Assembly (NCBI GenBank): GCA_032158295.1
Contig: CM063246.1
Coordinates: 14,729,168-14,793,167, forward strand
Origin: Pycnopodia helianthoides
Taxonomy: Eukaryota > Echinodermata > Asteroidea > Forcipulatida > Asteriidae
DNA: 64,000 bases
Reading direction: 5' to 3'
The notes under the pieces are model-generated. The model saw only the letters and a program-made list of their open reading frames with translations, made no database searches and had not been told where the DNA came from. Made by a program: the position numbers and the translations under genes. This document shows positions 8,620 to 19,400 of this stretch, piece after piece; positions within the stretch are counted from its first letter, which is position 1; each line of letters begins with the position of its first letter.

Positions 8620-9340
8620 AGACTTTGTACATGTTGTGGTTGAGCAGTTAAGCTCATTGGAATCAACTCTGATGGCCAAGTCATCAAGTACGGGTTTGAA
8701 TCCGTGTCATGACAATATTGTTTCCATGGGCAAGACAGCTTAAAGGAACATTACAGAATTGGTAAGAAAAAAACTTGTAAAATATACTTTTTGATCACAG
8801 ATTTACACAAAACTTACACGGTCTAATGATGATGATAGTAGAAAACATCCCTTGAAATATTTCTGTCTGAAATGCCATATTTGATGAGAAATGAATAAAC
8901 TAATTTTCCGATTGCTCAGTGAGCGTTTTATTCATTTGTTGAATCTATATGATTTCATGCAAATGTGTAATCGGTTTTTCACTATTTTCTCGTGACCCAG
9001 ATGGCCGATCGATCTCAAACTTCTACAGGTTTGTCAGTTTATGTATATGGTGGATTAAATAAAGTGCTTACACTGCCAGCAACTGTTTTGTTAGCAAAAA
9101 CCAATTCTGTAATGTTCCTTTAACTATTGCTTCTAATCACCCAGGAGTATAAATTGGTACCAACAAGAGTAGAGACAATTGATGTGAGTGATAAGCAACC
9201 AGGGCGCCCATTTTGCTGCCGGTGCTGCTAACTCCAAAGGAAGTGAGGATGTTCCAGGAATGCTCTGATAAATATGGGTTGTAATAGTGTAAAGCACTTT
9301 GATACAATTGGTTTCAAAGTGCATAATATATAACTATTCA
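8620..9340 (+). mobile_element. tRNA-Leu-type SINE, body C, split by a MITE
   Basis: The 5' part (8632-8743) is a degenerate tRNA-like head ending GGGCAAGACAGCTTAA. The 3' part (9120-9340) resumes at TTAACTATTGCTTC and continues with CACCCAGGAGTATAAATTGG. The two halves join at the TTAA that other SINE copies keep as CACTTAACCATAATTGCTTC. Confidence 0.75.
8744..9119. mobile_element. TTAA-flanked MITE, family P1, copy 1 (nested in SINE)
   Basis: The terminal repeats AGGAACATTACAGAATTGGT and ACCAATTCTGTAATGTTCCT are perfect inverted copies, flanked by TTAA at 8740-8743 and 9120-9123. Length is 376 bp, non-coding. The SINE around it supplies the inferred empty site. Confidence 0.92.
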
Positions 9341-9877
9341 GGCATGCAACTGTAACTTCAAAAAAAAAAAAAAAAGGGAAATTACAAAATTTCAAAGATT
9401 TTGTACAGTATTTTTCAATTTTGAATGGTAAAACTGAGAATGAAAAAAGAGGAAATCAGCTGATCCGAGGAAAAGTTGCATGCCTGAACTATTATACAAA
9501 GATCCAAGAGTTGATACAAATAGCAAACAACTATTCCACAAATTTATGAATCTTGCATTCTGTTCTCACCATATTGATGTCAGAAAATTATTGGTGAGTA
9601 ACGACTTAGGTATACACAAGGTCTAACGAAATATAACAAAACAAAGTTGGTGTTTTTAAGCATAGTCTCTGTTTCAATTAGCATATATTGACAGGTTAAT
9701 TCTATGATATCTTTCTAAACGTAGAAAGCTAAAACAAATGTACAATTTAAATCTTGTTTGATCCACTCAGTTTTATCGAGATGACTGTCATAAAAAAGTA
9801 AAAATACATAAGGTTTTAAGAAGTAACTATAAATGGTAAAGTTGCAGGTACAACCAATCTCTATTGGGAGGAGTGTT

Positions 9878-9893
9878 GGCTCTGAAAAGAGCC
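9878..9893 (-). promoter_or_regulatory. Histone mRNA 3' stem-loop motif, inverted arm
   Basis: The same hairpin on the minus strand, preceded by ACC. The downstream purine element is CAATAGAGA. Confidence 0.83.
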
Positions 9894-9985
9894 GGTGTGG
9901 TCTCGACGTTTCAAACAGTACACCTGTACTCTGCATGTCTTCAGTGGAAGCAGAGTATACTGTTCAAAAATGTCGAGACCACAAC

Positions 9986-10001
9986 GGCTCTTTTCAGAGC
10001 C
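9986..10001 (+). promoter_or_regulatory. Histone mRNA 3' stem-loop motif
   Basis: GGCTCT-TTTC-AGAGCC has a six-base stem and a four-base loop, identical to the metazoan histone 3' hairpin bound by SLBP. AAC precedes it and ACA follows, with a downstream CAAAAGAGA like the U7-binding element (sea urchin CAAGAAAGA). Confidence 0.85.
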
Positions 10002-10094
10002 AACACTCCTCCCAAAAGAGATTTTTACACATGGTTGTACCCGCAAGTTTACTACTCATAGTTACTTCTTATTAAAGCTTCAAACATCACTTAA

Positions 10095-10478
10095 AGGAAC
10101 ATTAAAGAATTGGTAAGAAAAACACTTGTAAAATATACTTTTGATCACAGATTTACATCAAACTTACACGGTCTAATGATGATGATAGTAGAAAACATCC
10201 CTTGAAATATTTCTGTCTGGAATGCCATATTTGATGAGAAATGAATAAACTAATTTTCCGATTGGAGTTTATCGCTCAGTGAGCATTTTATTCATTTTTT
10301 GAATCTATGTGATTTCATGCAAATGTGTAATTAATTTTTTCACTATTTTCTCGTGACCCAGATTGCCGATCGATCTCAAACTTCTACAGGTTTGTCAGTT
10401 TATGTATATGGTGGATTACATAAAGTGCTTACACTGCCCGCAACTTTTTGTAGCAAAAACCAATTCTGTAATGTTCCT
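10095..10478. mobile_element. TTAA-flanked MITE, family P1, copy 2
   Basis: Closely similar along its whole length to 8744-9119. The left flank is TTAA and the right flank has decayed to CTAA. The copy differs by small indels, including an extra segment near 10265. Confidence 0.88.
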
Positions 10479-10899
10479 CTAAGTAAGGTTTTTACAGTTG
10501 CAGAATATCCGTGTTCACATGAAGCATATTTGATATAATAGCAACAGATTTCTCCTCTTGAAGTCAGGTGTGTTTGCTAACAAAACAAGCACAGAAATCT
10601 AAAGTTAGCTCCGAGAATGGAGAATGCTAATTGTAGCCTTGCTTAAGTATAAGAAGATGATATTATGGCCTTAGAGAAGCTGTGGTGTGCATGTAAAAGG
10701 ATCATATTTTACAGATGGAGGCCATATACTGCAGTCCCTGATCAGTTTACATTAGCATTTATTTACCCCAGATTTAATGCAACCTTAGGTTATGCTTAGT
10801 GCTCTGCAGCCAACCAAGAATCTTATCGTTACGCCATCAATTTAGATCAACCATGATTTTTTATTTTGTATGACCCAAAGCAAAGCTTTCGCAAATTAA

Positions 10900-11090
10900 A
10901 AGATGCTATACCCGATTTTTGGCCGATTTGACCCCCAAAATTTAGATTTAAATGGATTCCAATTTTAAATAGCTATTTTTATAGATTCAAGAAATTTATA
11001 AGCTTTCATTTAAGGTATTGCATGAAACAAAGTCAGCCAAAAATAAGTGGTAGTTAATTGAAAAAACAAAAAAGGAATTATTGTTGGCTT
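10900..11090. repeat. Dispersed repeat, also at 53.26 kb
   Basis: Shares AAAGATGCTA, AGATTTAAATGG-like, TTTTAAATAGCT and AAGTGGTAGT blocks with 53255-53420. Its type is unknown. Confidence 0.6.
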
Positions 11091-11139
11091 CCCAATAGTA
11101 TCTCACGTCCATCAGCCATGTACCAATAATTTTGCATAA

Positions 11140-11330
11140 TTTCGGGTTGAACTTCTAACCGGCACCCCTGGACAAAGATATTGACAAAATAGGGAGACCG
11201 CCATCATATGATTAGAAAGCTCAGTTGGTAGAGAGCTGGCTTGTTAATCCGGAGGTCACTGGTTCAAATCCTGCTCTAGTTAAAAAAAATTTGTTCAGCC
11301 CTTAAATTAATTAAAGTTTACCCAGTCGGT
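11140..11330 (+). mobile_element. Family T SINE
   Basis: The upstream module (GGCACCCCTGGACAAAGATA, TATTGACAAAATAGGGAGAC) is followed by tRNA-like A box AGCTCAGTTGGTAGAG and B box GGTTCAAATCC, then the tail TTTGTTCAGCCC. Confidence 0.85.
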
Positions 11331-12764
11331 TTTTCAGTTGTGGTTTAATACTTGAAATATTATTTTTCTTTTCTCCTGAAGGCGATCAGAGCATACTGAT
11401 TGAAACTACCACAAATCAGAACCACCACAAATCAGAGAGGGAACTCATGTACAGTCTACTCTTTTAATAAGAGATTGCTGGGACTGGCCTAATTACCTCT
11501 TTATAACAGGAACTTTGTTATAAAAAGACAGCAACACAAAGAAACACGAAGCAGAAATGAGAATCTGGACTTCAGAATGTACTCTTTATAAGCAGAACCT
11601 CTTGTAACAGTGCTCTATTTAACAAGGGTTGACTACCACAAACCTCCCTAGATTGTAATTTTGACAAAGGCTTTTTAGTTATACACACACTAGGACAGAT
11701 TGCATGTGTGGAAGTTGTTTGAGTGTATACAAAAGCTTTAATCATGCATATAGCTGCGTAATGTCACACCAACCAAGATCAAAGATTTATGCATCTCTAT
11801 GAAAGTTTTATGAACGGAGATGCAAAATAGCTGGAACGTTCCTAGAAACTTGAAGCATGACCTGTTCTTAATGCAGGATTGCATCCGTTTAACTCCTCCA
11901 CTCTTTCTTTATTTCAGTCTCTGCAGTTTGTTGCATCCTAAAATTAACCTTGGCTGGCATTAATGTGCGAATAACCACACCTGCCTCGGAGCGCAATTGA
12001 CTCACAAAATGAACTCTTTTGATTGGAATCAATGACAGTGTGAAAGTTAACAAGTAATGAGGACCGGATTCATTCTAGCCAGAGAGAGGTCATTCATAAA
12101 CAGATGATTGATTACCATGCTTCTCAGAAATGATCTCAATGAGCCGACTATCCTGTTTGGATGTTAAAGGATCATACACACTTTTCTCAGCATATTTGAG
12201 CTTCCGGGACCAAGTTGGTCCGAACCAGATTGAGTTTTAAGTGTGCGCAATTCTGTTTCTTCAAATACTTTAGTTTAACGCAGTTTGGCGATAAAAATTA
12301 TATTACATTGTTGGAAAAGTAAAACTTAGCGGTGAAATATATGAGAGTAAAAAAAAAGTTAACAAATCAACAAAGAAAACCCATGAATAAGACTTGACCT
12401 CTGTTTCCAGTTGCTTATAAACAATTAAGATTTTTGCCCAATTGATGTTTATGTTTTTATTAAACTATGTGCTGGTTGCACAAATTGGGGAGTGATTCGC
12501 AAATGGGGGCTTCATACAAAAAAAATTATATCATTTTCAAACATCCTTATGATGCATGGTTTATAGCGTTAATTCCTCTGGCAACAAGTATCCTCAGCCC
12601 AAGTTTAAATTTTGTTCCAATGTTAATTTAACTTTATTTGTATAATATCAATATGCAATTCTTAATCAGTACCTTATCACACCAGACGGGTGTCTCCAAG
12701 TGACCATTGTTTTTCTTATAGGTATGCAGAACTATGTTTGGGACTATGGGACCCAAATGAAATT

Positions 12765-13045
12765 GTAACAAGGTGCTGCAGCGCAAACTGAATGCATCCC
12801 AGCCAACTAGGCCAGCAACAAGGGGCGAACCCTCACCCCCTTCATTATAGGTGCACTGGGTTCTTTGACATGCATTGCACAACACACAGGACCTTAGGAT
12901 TTACATCTCATTGGAAGGACGAAGCAAGGGTGAAGTGTCTTGCTTAAGGACACACGTGTCAAGGCCGGGCTTGAACCCAACCTCTGCTGATCAAAAACAC
13001 TAGAGCTTGAATCCAGTGCACTTGATCGCTTGGCCACAACATATG
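12765..13045 (-). mobile_element. tRNA-Leu-type SINE, body A
   Basis: On the minus strand the head reads TGGCCAAGCGATCAAG, followed by GGACGAAGCAA-complement blocks and AAAGAACCCAGTGCACC. It is diverged. Confidence 0.8.
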
Positions 13046-13194
13046 ATATTATGCTATCTTCATTTTTAGTCAAACTGTTTTTTTCAAGCTCTTACTAAAC
13101 CTTTCAAGTCTTACGTTGAATTCATAAAATACAAATATGATTTTAATTTCCCCCTGTTCAATAAGTATTACGTGTTTTCTTACGTGTAAAATAA

Positions 13195-13285
13195 AATCCA
13201 CAGGCTCCCTGGATGGGATTCGAACCCAGGACCTTCTGCATTCTGGACTAGGTATCTTAACCACTACACCACAGTTTTAAACCCT
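13195..13285 (-). mobile_element. tRNA-like SINE head
   Basis: The minus strand reads TGTAGTGGTTAAGATACC, then GGGTTCGAATCCCATCC, a tRNA-like A and B box pair. It lacks a proper acceptor stem, so it is not called a functional tRNA. Confidence 0.55.
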
Positions 13286-13562
13286 CCTACACACAAAAAC
13301 CACAGACTGCCACAAAGTACCGTTCCTTCTAGGCTAGCATTGGGTGCATGGGTTTCTTCTGTCTGCACAGCTGGTGTTATGCAGAAACCCCATGGCTTAT
13401 GTACTGTGGGCTTAGTCTCCATAGTCTCCTGTTGTATTTTGTGGAAAGAGAGAGTGCAGGAGAGTCCACTGACAATATAGTTGTAATAGATGAAACAATT
13501 GATAAAACTAGTGTATTTAGTGTTTGCTTCAGAACCTCTCTTTCTTTCTGGGGAAAAATTAC

Positions 13563-13698
13563 CTTATGTGGATCAACGATGAAGAAGGTTTCTATATTCT
13601 GTTCGCTCAGGTAGTCACTGCGTTGCTGCCCATGGGCGGGCTCTGTTTCATATTTACCATTCAGGTTGTCCAGGGTGGCCTGGGTAATGTGAACTCTC
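13563..13698 (-). CDS. ADCY: Adenylyl cyclase exon f: end of C1a
   Basis: The exon is 136 bp: one base finishing Gly, then 45 codons. The acceptor is ATATCTTACAG and the donor AAG|GTAATT. It begins [19 protein letters not shown], the conserved tail of C1a (PGRVHI when joined to exon e), and ends [12 protein letters not shown], the last strand of the domain. The 0.58-kb intron separating it from exon e is the shortest in the window. The frame is intact. Confidence 0.95.
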
Positions 13699-14277
13699 CT
13701 GTAAGATATGAGAGGAGGATTGTCAAGACAATGTTGAGCTGCTCAAACACCAAAACCATTTAATAATAGACGGGCCAATTAAGTGCCATCACAGAGCTGC
13801 CAACATTTGCATCTTGCAATCAGGAAGATTTTGTACAGCAATCAGGGAGATATTTAGAATTACATTCAACATAATAGGGAAAATGTTTCCATATAAATCA
13901 GGGAGACTATCAAATCTGTCCATCAGAAGATGGAAAGATTGGTATATTTTCAGGGAACTTTCTGCAGAATCAGGGAGAGTTGGCAGCTCTGCCTTCCCTC
14001 ATAAAGGCTAATCACAACTGCAAATCATCCCAAAGTCTGACATGTTAAAATCCAACCAACCAATTTAAAGGCCCTCTTTGAAACCACGACTTTGGCTTCA
14101 GCTTAGGCTTAGGCTCCATTTGACTGGTTCCCTGTCTTTATCCAATGATTTCATTGGATAAACATGCAGTAACTGGTAGTAAGGTATGATTTTATCTGTG
14201 TTATGATTGGTCCGATCCGTTGTTTGTCAGCTACCCACTTTCGATTGTCTGCTGCCCGAGATCTACCATCGTCTTAC
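13699..14277. other. Intron between exons e and f
   Basis: It holds one MITE (13792-13991). The rest has no recognised feature. Confidence 0.75.
13792..13991. mobile_element. MITE family D, copy 1
   Basis: Terminal repeats CAGAGCTGCCAAC and GTTGGCAGCTCTG, 200 bp. The interior repeats AATCAGGGAGA. A second copy at 33941-34132 is very similar. Confidence 0.85.
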
Positions 14278-14436
14278 CCAGGCTCTCCGCAACTCTCCAT
14301 GTGATTGGCTAGATTGACATCATGTGACCATACATCGTATTGCCATTTCTTCAGTCCAAGCACTCCACACAGTACGTTGCCGGTGTGCACACCTACTCTC
14401 ATGTTCACATCAACCCCTGTAGCTCTACGAACAGTT
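14278..14436 (-). CDS. ADCY: Adenylyl cyclase exon e: C1a core
   Basis: The exon is 159 bp: one base finishing Lys, then 52 codons, then two bases of a split Gly. The acceptor is CTCAACAG and the donor CCTGG|GTAAGA. It encodes [20 protein letters not shown] followed by [18 protein letters not shown], core strands and helix of the class III cyclase fold. DVWSHDV(x)LAN is strongly conserved, and the His at this position is shared with ADCY2/4/7, whereas ADCY1/5 have Asn. The frame is intact and the phase matches exons d and f. Confidence 0.96.
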
Positions 14437-14559
14437 CTGTTGAGATACAAAATGGGATAACATTAACAACTACCACAAAGCCTTCTACAATTTCTTCAAG
14501 AAATGACTCAGTGTTGGTGAAAATAATTTTCCAAATGGCATGTCTGCTAGTAAGTTTTG

Positions 14560-14730
14560 ACTGCAGTTGCCAGGTTACTGACTGGCAACCCCGAACAAAG
14601 GTATTGACAAATCACTGCCATAGGGCTAGATAGCTCAGTTGGTAGAGCACAGGCACGTTACTCCGAGGTCGCAGGTTCAAATCCTGTTAAAGTAAAATTC
14701 TGTTTGTTCCCCCCATTACATCACGTAGTA
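14560..14730 (+). mobile_element. Family T SINE
   Basis: TAGATAGCTCAGTTGGTAGA and GCAGGTTCAAATCCTG boxes, with tail TTTGTTCCCCCCATTA. The upstream module GACTGGCAACCCCGAACAAA is retained. Confidence 0.87.
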
Positions 14731-14984
14731 TGTTTTGGACGTATGTTCAGGATTTCTACTACTTCTGGCTCCAAAAGCTGCAGCTGTGTGTACTTTAATC
14801 GCCATTTCCCCTACCCGCCTTTTTTTTCTTCAAAAAGTGATAGTTAAGAAGAAATTTGACATTATGAATGTAACCTTGACAACCATGTACACCACAGTTG
14901 GAGGCAATCTTTAAACACAGCATACTTCTTTGAATAACGACATCATAGCAGCACAACCATTATTCATAACAAATTACACATTGA

Positions 14985-15115
14985 TTAAGCCGCCTTCACA
15001 ATTGCTCATTGGACCATCCTGCTCACCACACGTTTACAACTGTGAGTTTCCATTGTTTGATGATCAATTAAACTCTAAGATGGCAGCAAGACGACATCAA
15101 TGCATTTAAAGGTCT
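14985..15115. mobile_element. Possible degenerate family F MITE
   Basis: TTTCCATTGTTTGATGATC, AAGATGGCAGCAAGACGACA and ATCAATGCATTTAA resemble parts of the 29.9- and 53.8-kb elements. The TGACGTCA cores are mutated. Confidence 0.4.
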
Positions 15116-15363
15116 TTTAATACTGTACTTTGTATAACTAAATCACAACAACTTGAAGGCCTGAGGAAACCTGTGAACAAGAATGCTTGCCTGGCAATAA
15201 ATTGGTGAAGTAAATCGCTATTCTTGAAGATAAGTGCTCTGGTTTCTTATAAAGGCATAGTACAGCAGGTAGGTGATGGAATTATACCTTTGGCGATATA
15301 CAAGCATGGAATTTCAAGGGCACACAATAAGAGTATGTCATGAGAAAGATATTTGGCTACAGG

Positions 15364-15480
15364 GCCATTGCAGATTTGTCCTTTGAAAAAATATAGGTAG
15401 TGTAACAAGCAATGGCAGCCATTTTGAAAATTGCTTGTTATACTACATAGGTTTGTTTCAGAATTCAAATCTGCAATGGC
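15364..15480. repeat. Hairpin-forming inverted repeat
   Basis: GCCATTGCAGATTTG and CAAATCTGCAATGGC bound the segment, with an inner pair GTGTAACAAGCAAT / ATTGCTTGTTATAC. It may be a small foldback element. Confidence 0.8.
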
Positions 15481-16898
15481 TTGTACCATCAAAAGCGAAG
15501 ATCCTCTATGTCAGCCCCACTATAGCACTACCTATCTATAAGCATAAAATATCCACAGCTTGAATGTTATTTCCCAATCTGAAGGACAATGGCGCCTTGG
15601 CAATTTTGACAGAGTGTATTTATGGACCAAATTGTTACTGACAAACCATTTTCTTTTTAAACCATAAAACAAAACCAAAATTAACATTATGGAATTCAAA
15701 ATAAAATCGATTGGCTACAATCTGAAAGCTCACTCGTTACGAGTTTCAAACCAGATGCAACCCTCCAGAGACATATTCCCATCTAAAATACTGTCAAAGT
15801 CAAAACAATTGCAAAACCCAAATCCCCGTTATTTATTTTGATTGCAGCAAGCAAAATAGTCCTATATGATCCGTGCACAAAATCCCTAAAATAAACCATT
15901 AATTGCCACTACTTGAGGAACTTTTGATGAAATCGTTCACAGGTTGACCATATGGTGTGTTTATAGAAAGCTATAAGGTGGGAATTTACTGTTCCAAAAC
16001 CCTTGAATAATCCCTTTAACTTGGGCACTTGTCCATCAGCCAAAGCATGATGAAGACAGCAAAATGTCTATTAGCCACACCATTGTGAGTATTACACAAT
16101 ATTCACTGTGAAGAACGCCTGTCACCGAAACCTGACCTTTCACTTAAAGATTAGTCAATCCCCCTTAACCCATGGCAAATTTTGATTTTGATGTCTCATC
16201 ACGCCGCGTCGAGAAAATCAGGGGCAGCACTTGGAAACGGGCATTGTTTCTTAGATGGCATTCACGCCCATCTGCAGCAGTCGGTAAATTGGCTCAGAAT
16301 TTGATTCAAATCATTCCAAAGTACCCCCACACTGGTGACCGGACTCGCTTTCCACTCTCATCACAGGAAACCGGAGCAGGATCAAGACTCCAGCATGACA
16401 GGAAAGACTTGAGTTTGTAACAAGGATACTCTTCACATAACTCTCATACCTCGAGAGAGACTCCCCCGCCGCCTCCCGCAAACAAAAGACCCTCTGATTT
16501 GGGGGTTTTCATGAACTTGACCAGAGATGAAACTTGGTCCCGGGGAATTTCCCCTGGGAGGTTGGAGTCTTATTGAGAGTGGGTGGCGCAGGGACAAGCT
16601 TCTGGGGCCCGCTGAAAGAATCAGTTGCCAAGTTGTGTAATATATGAACCACATCTCATAAGATTATTAGTTGTGTGCCTTATAGGCCTCCCAGCAGAGA
16701 CTAGCATACATTTGACAAATGGCTTCTCAACTGCACAATGCAAAGGGCTTCTGTAGACATCCACTATTCCGCTCAGGGAATAGTCCAACATTGTATTTCG
16801 ACCACCCTATATCCCTGTACCATATGTACCAATACTTGATTGAGCTACAGAAAAAGGGGATAAGTAATTGAAATAATTGTGTGCATTTTAATCTAATA

Positions 16899-17144
16899 TT
16901 AGACATAGGCATTTGCCCGTGGTCTCATCCTCAAATTGTTCACTGCTAGAATCACTGACACCACTCCCACCACAGCCCGTCTTTCCAGTGCTGCTGCTGT
17001 CAGTTCGGTGGTATCACAACCTGACCAATCTCGGATGTTGTCCACCCAGCGCAACTTTGATCGGCCCACAAAATAATGAGATCCCTCTGGCATCCCATCC
17101 ACAACAAGCTGCCGCCAAGCTGCCTTGATCAACCACATGAACAA
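16899..17144 (-). pseudogene. LINE reverse transcriptase C-terminal remnant
   Basis: The minus strand reads VGRSKLRWVDNIRDWSGCD, then TTELTAAALER. This resembles the tail of non-LTR retrotransposon RT proteins (GR(P/S)KLRW.DN(I/V)..W......T...A..R). The usual tail continuation (RWR..V) is disrupted. Upstream RT domains are absent, so it is a dead 3' fragment. Confidence 0.6.
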
Positions 17145-18484
17145 AAACCAAGCTGACTTTTATTTGAACGGAGGAGTAATATAATATTTTCTTAAAAGGT
17201 TTAATAAATCATCGCTTTTTGGAAAAGTATATTCATTCCCCTTCTCTAGCTTTCAATAAAACACACTTTACAACCAACCAGTGGGAGAATTGATCAGATT
17301 AGGTTGTCACGCTGTCAAGAAAACAGAGAGAAAGCAACAAATTTTGTGAATGTTCATACTCGTTTGTATTGGTAACATAAGAACTGGGTGTTGACGAACA
17401 ATCTTATTTCCCACATTTCCCAAGACATTTGGTACTTGTACCAATTCTTAAAAAGTAAGTTTTACTCAGTCATGAACTTCTTTCTTCCATTCTCACCAAT
17501 TTCTTACATTCTTACCAATCCTGTATCATCATGCCTAGCATACCTGACATGAAACTTTTCAAATAACACCATCTTTAATGTTTTCATCTAGGCCAAAGAC
17601 AAAAACAAACCATGCCCCATCACTCCTTTAATGTAGGGCCACATCGATAGGCATTTATATGCATCACTTTCCGATTAACCTTCCACATCGTTATAAACGA
17701 TATCTGTCACATGAACCAATCAGGTGAGGACCAGCTTATTAAAGCAAATTGGCTTTGGGGAAAAGCCGCAAATCTGGTCAAATATGCGTGCAACTTTCAT
17801 GATCACATGATTTGTTCCTAAATGTACTGGAAAGGTTCGCTACAACATAAAGCGAGAGGTTCTCGGCGTGGCGTGTTTGGAAGTGGGATAACAGGTCAGC
17901 CACGAGATGGAGACGGACAACTAAATTGGATTTCAATATAAATGAGAACTGATTTTACAACCTGTTGGCAAGTCAAGATGTCATGTGCATGTACATAGAC
18001 TTTCTATTTTGCCGCCTCTGGCTCTGACAGCAGCCGAGTTTTAAAGGTAGTTTAACCATTTCACAACGGTACTAAACAATATTTTCCATGCCTCTACACG
18101 GTATTATTTTTCAGAACTTCTGAAGTCATTTAAATTATATATTTATTTTTTGAGAATATTGTTTTCACAATGAAACCTTGACTAATCAAAGTAAAGACAA
18201 CAAACATTTTCATAAAATGGATGAGGATTTTGTCATACTCTTTCCGAGCAAATTATGGAATGTCTTACCGTGAATAGGGCCAAACCTTGGCCGTAAGCCA
18301 CGGCAGACAATCGGCCATGGTATGCTGGAATCTTGGACTTACCTCCTAGATGCCAAATACAATGAACAACAATGGAAAAAGGTAGATTTCGTGCATGAAT
18401 TCCAGTACCCTTTTCCCCTCTTTGTACAGGGGAAATACCTGTGCATGCTACACCTAATGGATTGTCTAGGGGTGTATATACTAA

Positions 18485-18575
18485 CCTGTAGGTCAACTGA
18501 CCGCAACCAACTGACCGTCAACTGACCATCAACTAACCGCAACTGACCATCAGCTGACCATCAACTAACCGCATT
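18485..18575 (+). repeat. Short tandem repeat CAACTGACCAT
   Basis: About eight imperfect copies of (C)AACTGACC(A/G)TC or CAACTAACCGC. Confidence 0.85.
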
Positions 18576-18584
18576 GGCAGAAGA

Positions 18585-18815
18585 GGGTTCCAATGTGGGT
18601 AACAGTAGATCCCAATTGGGATACTGATTGGGGATTCTCATTGGGAGAAGACTGGGCTCCAATCAGGTTAAGAGTAGAGATCCAATCCAGGTAACAGCAT
18701 ATCCCAATAGGGTTCCAATCCGGTTAACAATATATCCCATTTGGGGTACTGATTTGGGACCATGGGTATTCTTATTGGGAGAAGAGGGTTCCAATTAGGG
18801 TACAAGTATATCCAC
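18585..18815 (+). repeat. Imperfect tandem repeat of GGTTCCAAT and TATCCCAAT blocks
   Basis: Recurring GGGTTCCAAT..GGGTAACA and ATCCCAATTGGGATACTGAT blocks. ATTGGGAGAAGA occurs twice, about 130 bp apart. Confidence 0.7.
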
Positions 18816-18929
18816 ATTAAGACAATTTGTTACACAATGACTAAGACGAGGTCTTCAATTTTACCCAGATGTCTCCCCATATGTCTCCAGAGAATAAGGA
18901 TCCGATCAGGGTAGAGATTTCGCTCATCC

Positions 18930-19110
18930 CCAGCGCCTTGCCTAAAAACCAAAGGCGCTGGGATGGGCAAACGTATCAAGCACGCTCATTGGTTAATGTT
19001 CAGTCCCATCATGCATCACACTCACACTGCAAGCACTGCATGCATGGCGTACTTCCTGAACAAGAATCTGATTAGCCCATCCCAGCGGTCCTGGATAGGC
19101 CGCTGGGGCC
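18930..19110. repeat. Inverted-repeat-rich element
   Basis: CCCAGCGCCTT and AAGGCGCTGGG form a hairpin at 18938-18962. A second one (CCCAGCGGTCC / GGCCGCTGGGG) lies near 19080-19107. The class is unknown. Confidence 0.6.
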
Positions 19111-19259
19111 GAGCGAAGGTAGAGATTAGATATATCCCAAGTGGCATATATTTGGTGGAAGCTTTTATGTAAACTAAAGCATCTCACCCAACTACAAATT
19201 AACAAAAAATCCTTCATAACATTCCTTCTTACTATAAATGCTCAATCATTTGACAAAAA

Positions 19260-19400
19260 ACATACTGAAGACGACTGCAGCAAGCTAGTAGAAATGTTGA
19301 GAACACACCAAACAGCTCTTCTCAGAGCAAACATTCCATCTAAAAGAGGTTTTTTCTTACATGGCTGTACCCACAAGAATTACAAAAAATATACTGATCA
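19260..19400 (+). mobile_element. Single diverged arm of the histone-hairpin element
   Basis: AGCTCTTCTCAGAGC (hairpin at 19315-19328, stem eroded to five bases), CTAAAAGAGGTTTTTTC and ACATGGCTGTACCCAC match the right arm at 9.97-10.06 kb. No inverted partner is nearby. Confidence 0.65.

Larger units (their letters stand above)
9828..10072. mobile_element. Foldback element with two histone-type 3' stem-loops
   Basis: Arms of about 100 bp are inverted copies, starting AAGTAACTAT and ending ATAGTTACTT. Each arm contains the exact 16-nt hairpin of replication-dependent histone mRNAs. It is at 9986-10001 on the plus strand, followed by ACA and a purine-rich CAAAAGAGA about 10 nt on, and at 9893-9878 on the minus strand. 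Related single arms lie at 19.3 and 48.4 kb. No histone coding sequence is attached. Confidence 0.85.
8438..13562. other. Intron between exons f and g
   Basis: Holds a SINE split by a MITE (8620-9340), a histone-hairpin foldback element (9828-10072), a second TTAA MITE (10095-10478), a repeat piece (10900-11090), a family T SINE (11140-11330), a minus-strand Leu-type SINE (12765-13045) and a tRNA-like element (13195-13285). About 11340-12700 shows nothing recognised. Confidence 0.65.

Noticed and set aside
14626..14692. Apparent tRNA gene with good A and B boxes
   Set aside because: It is part of a repeated SINE (family T) with a common tail, and it does not form a complete acceptor stem. 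The same holds for the other tRNA-like heads in the window.
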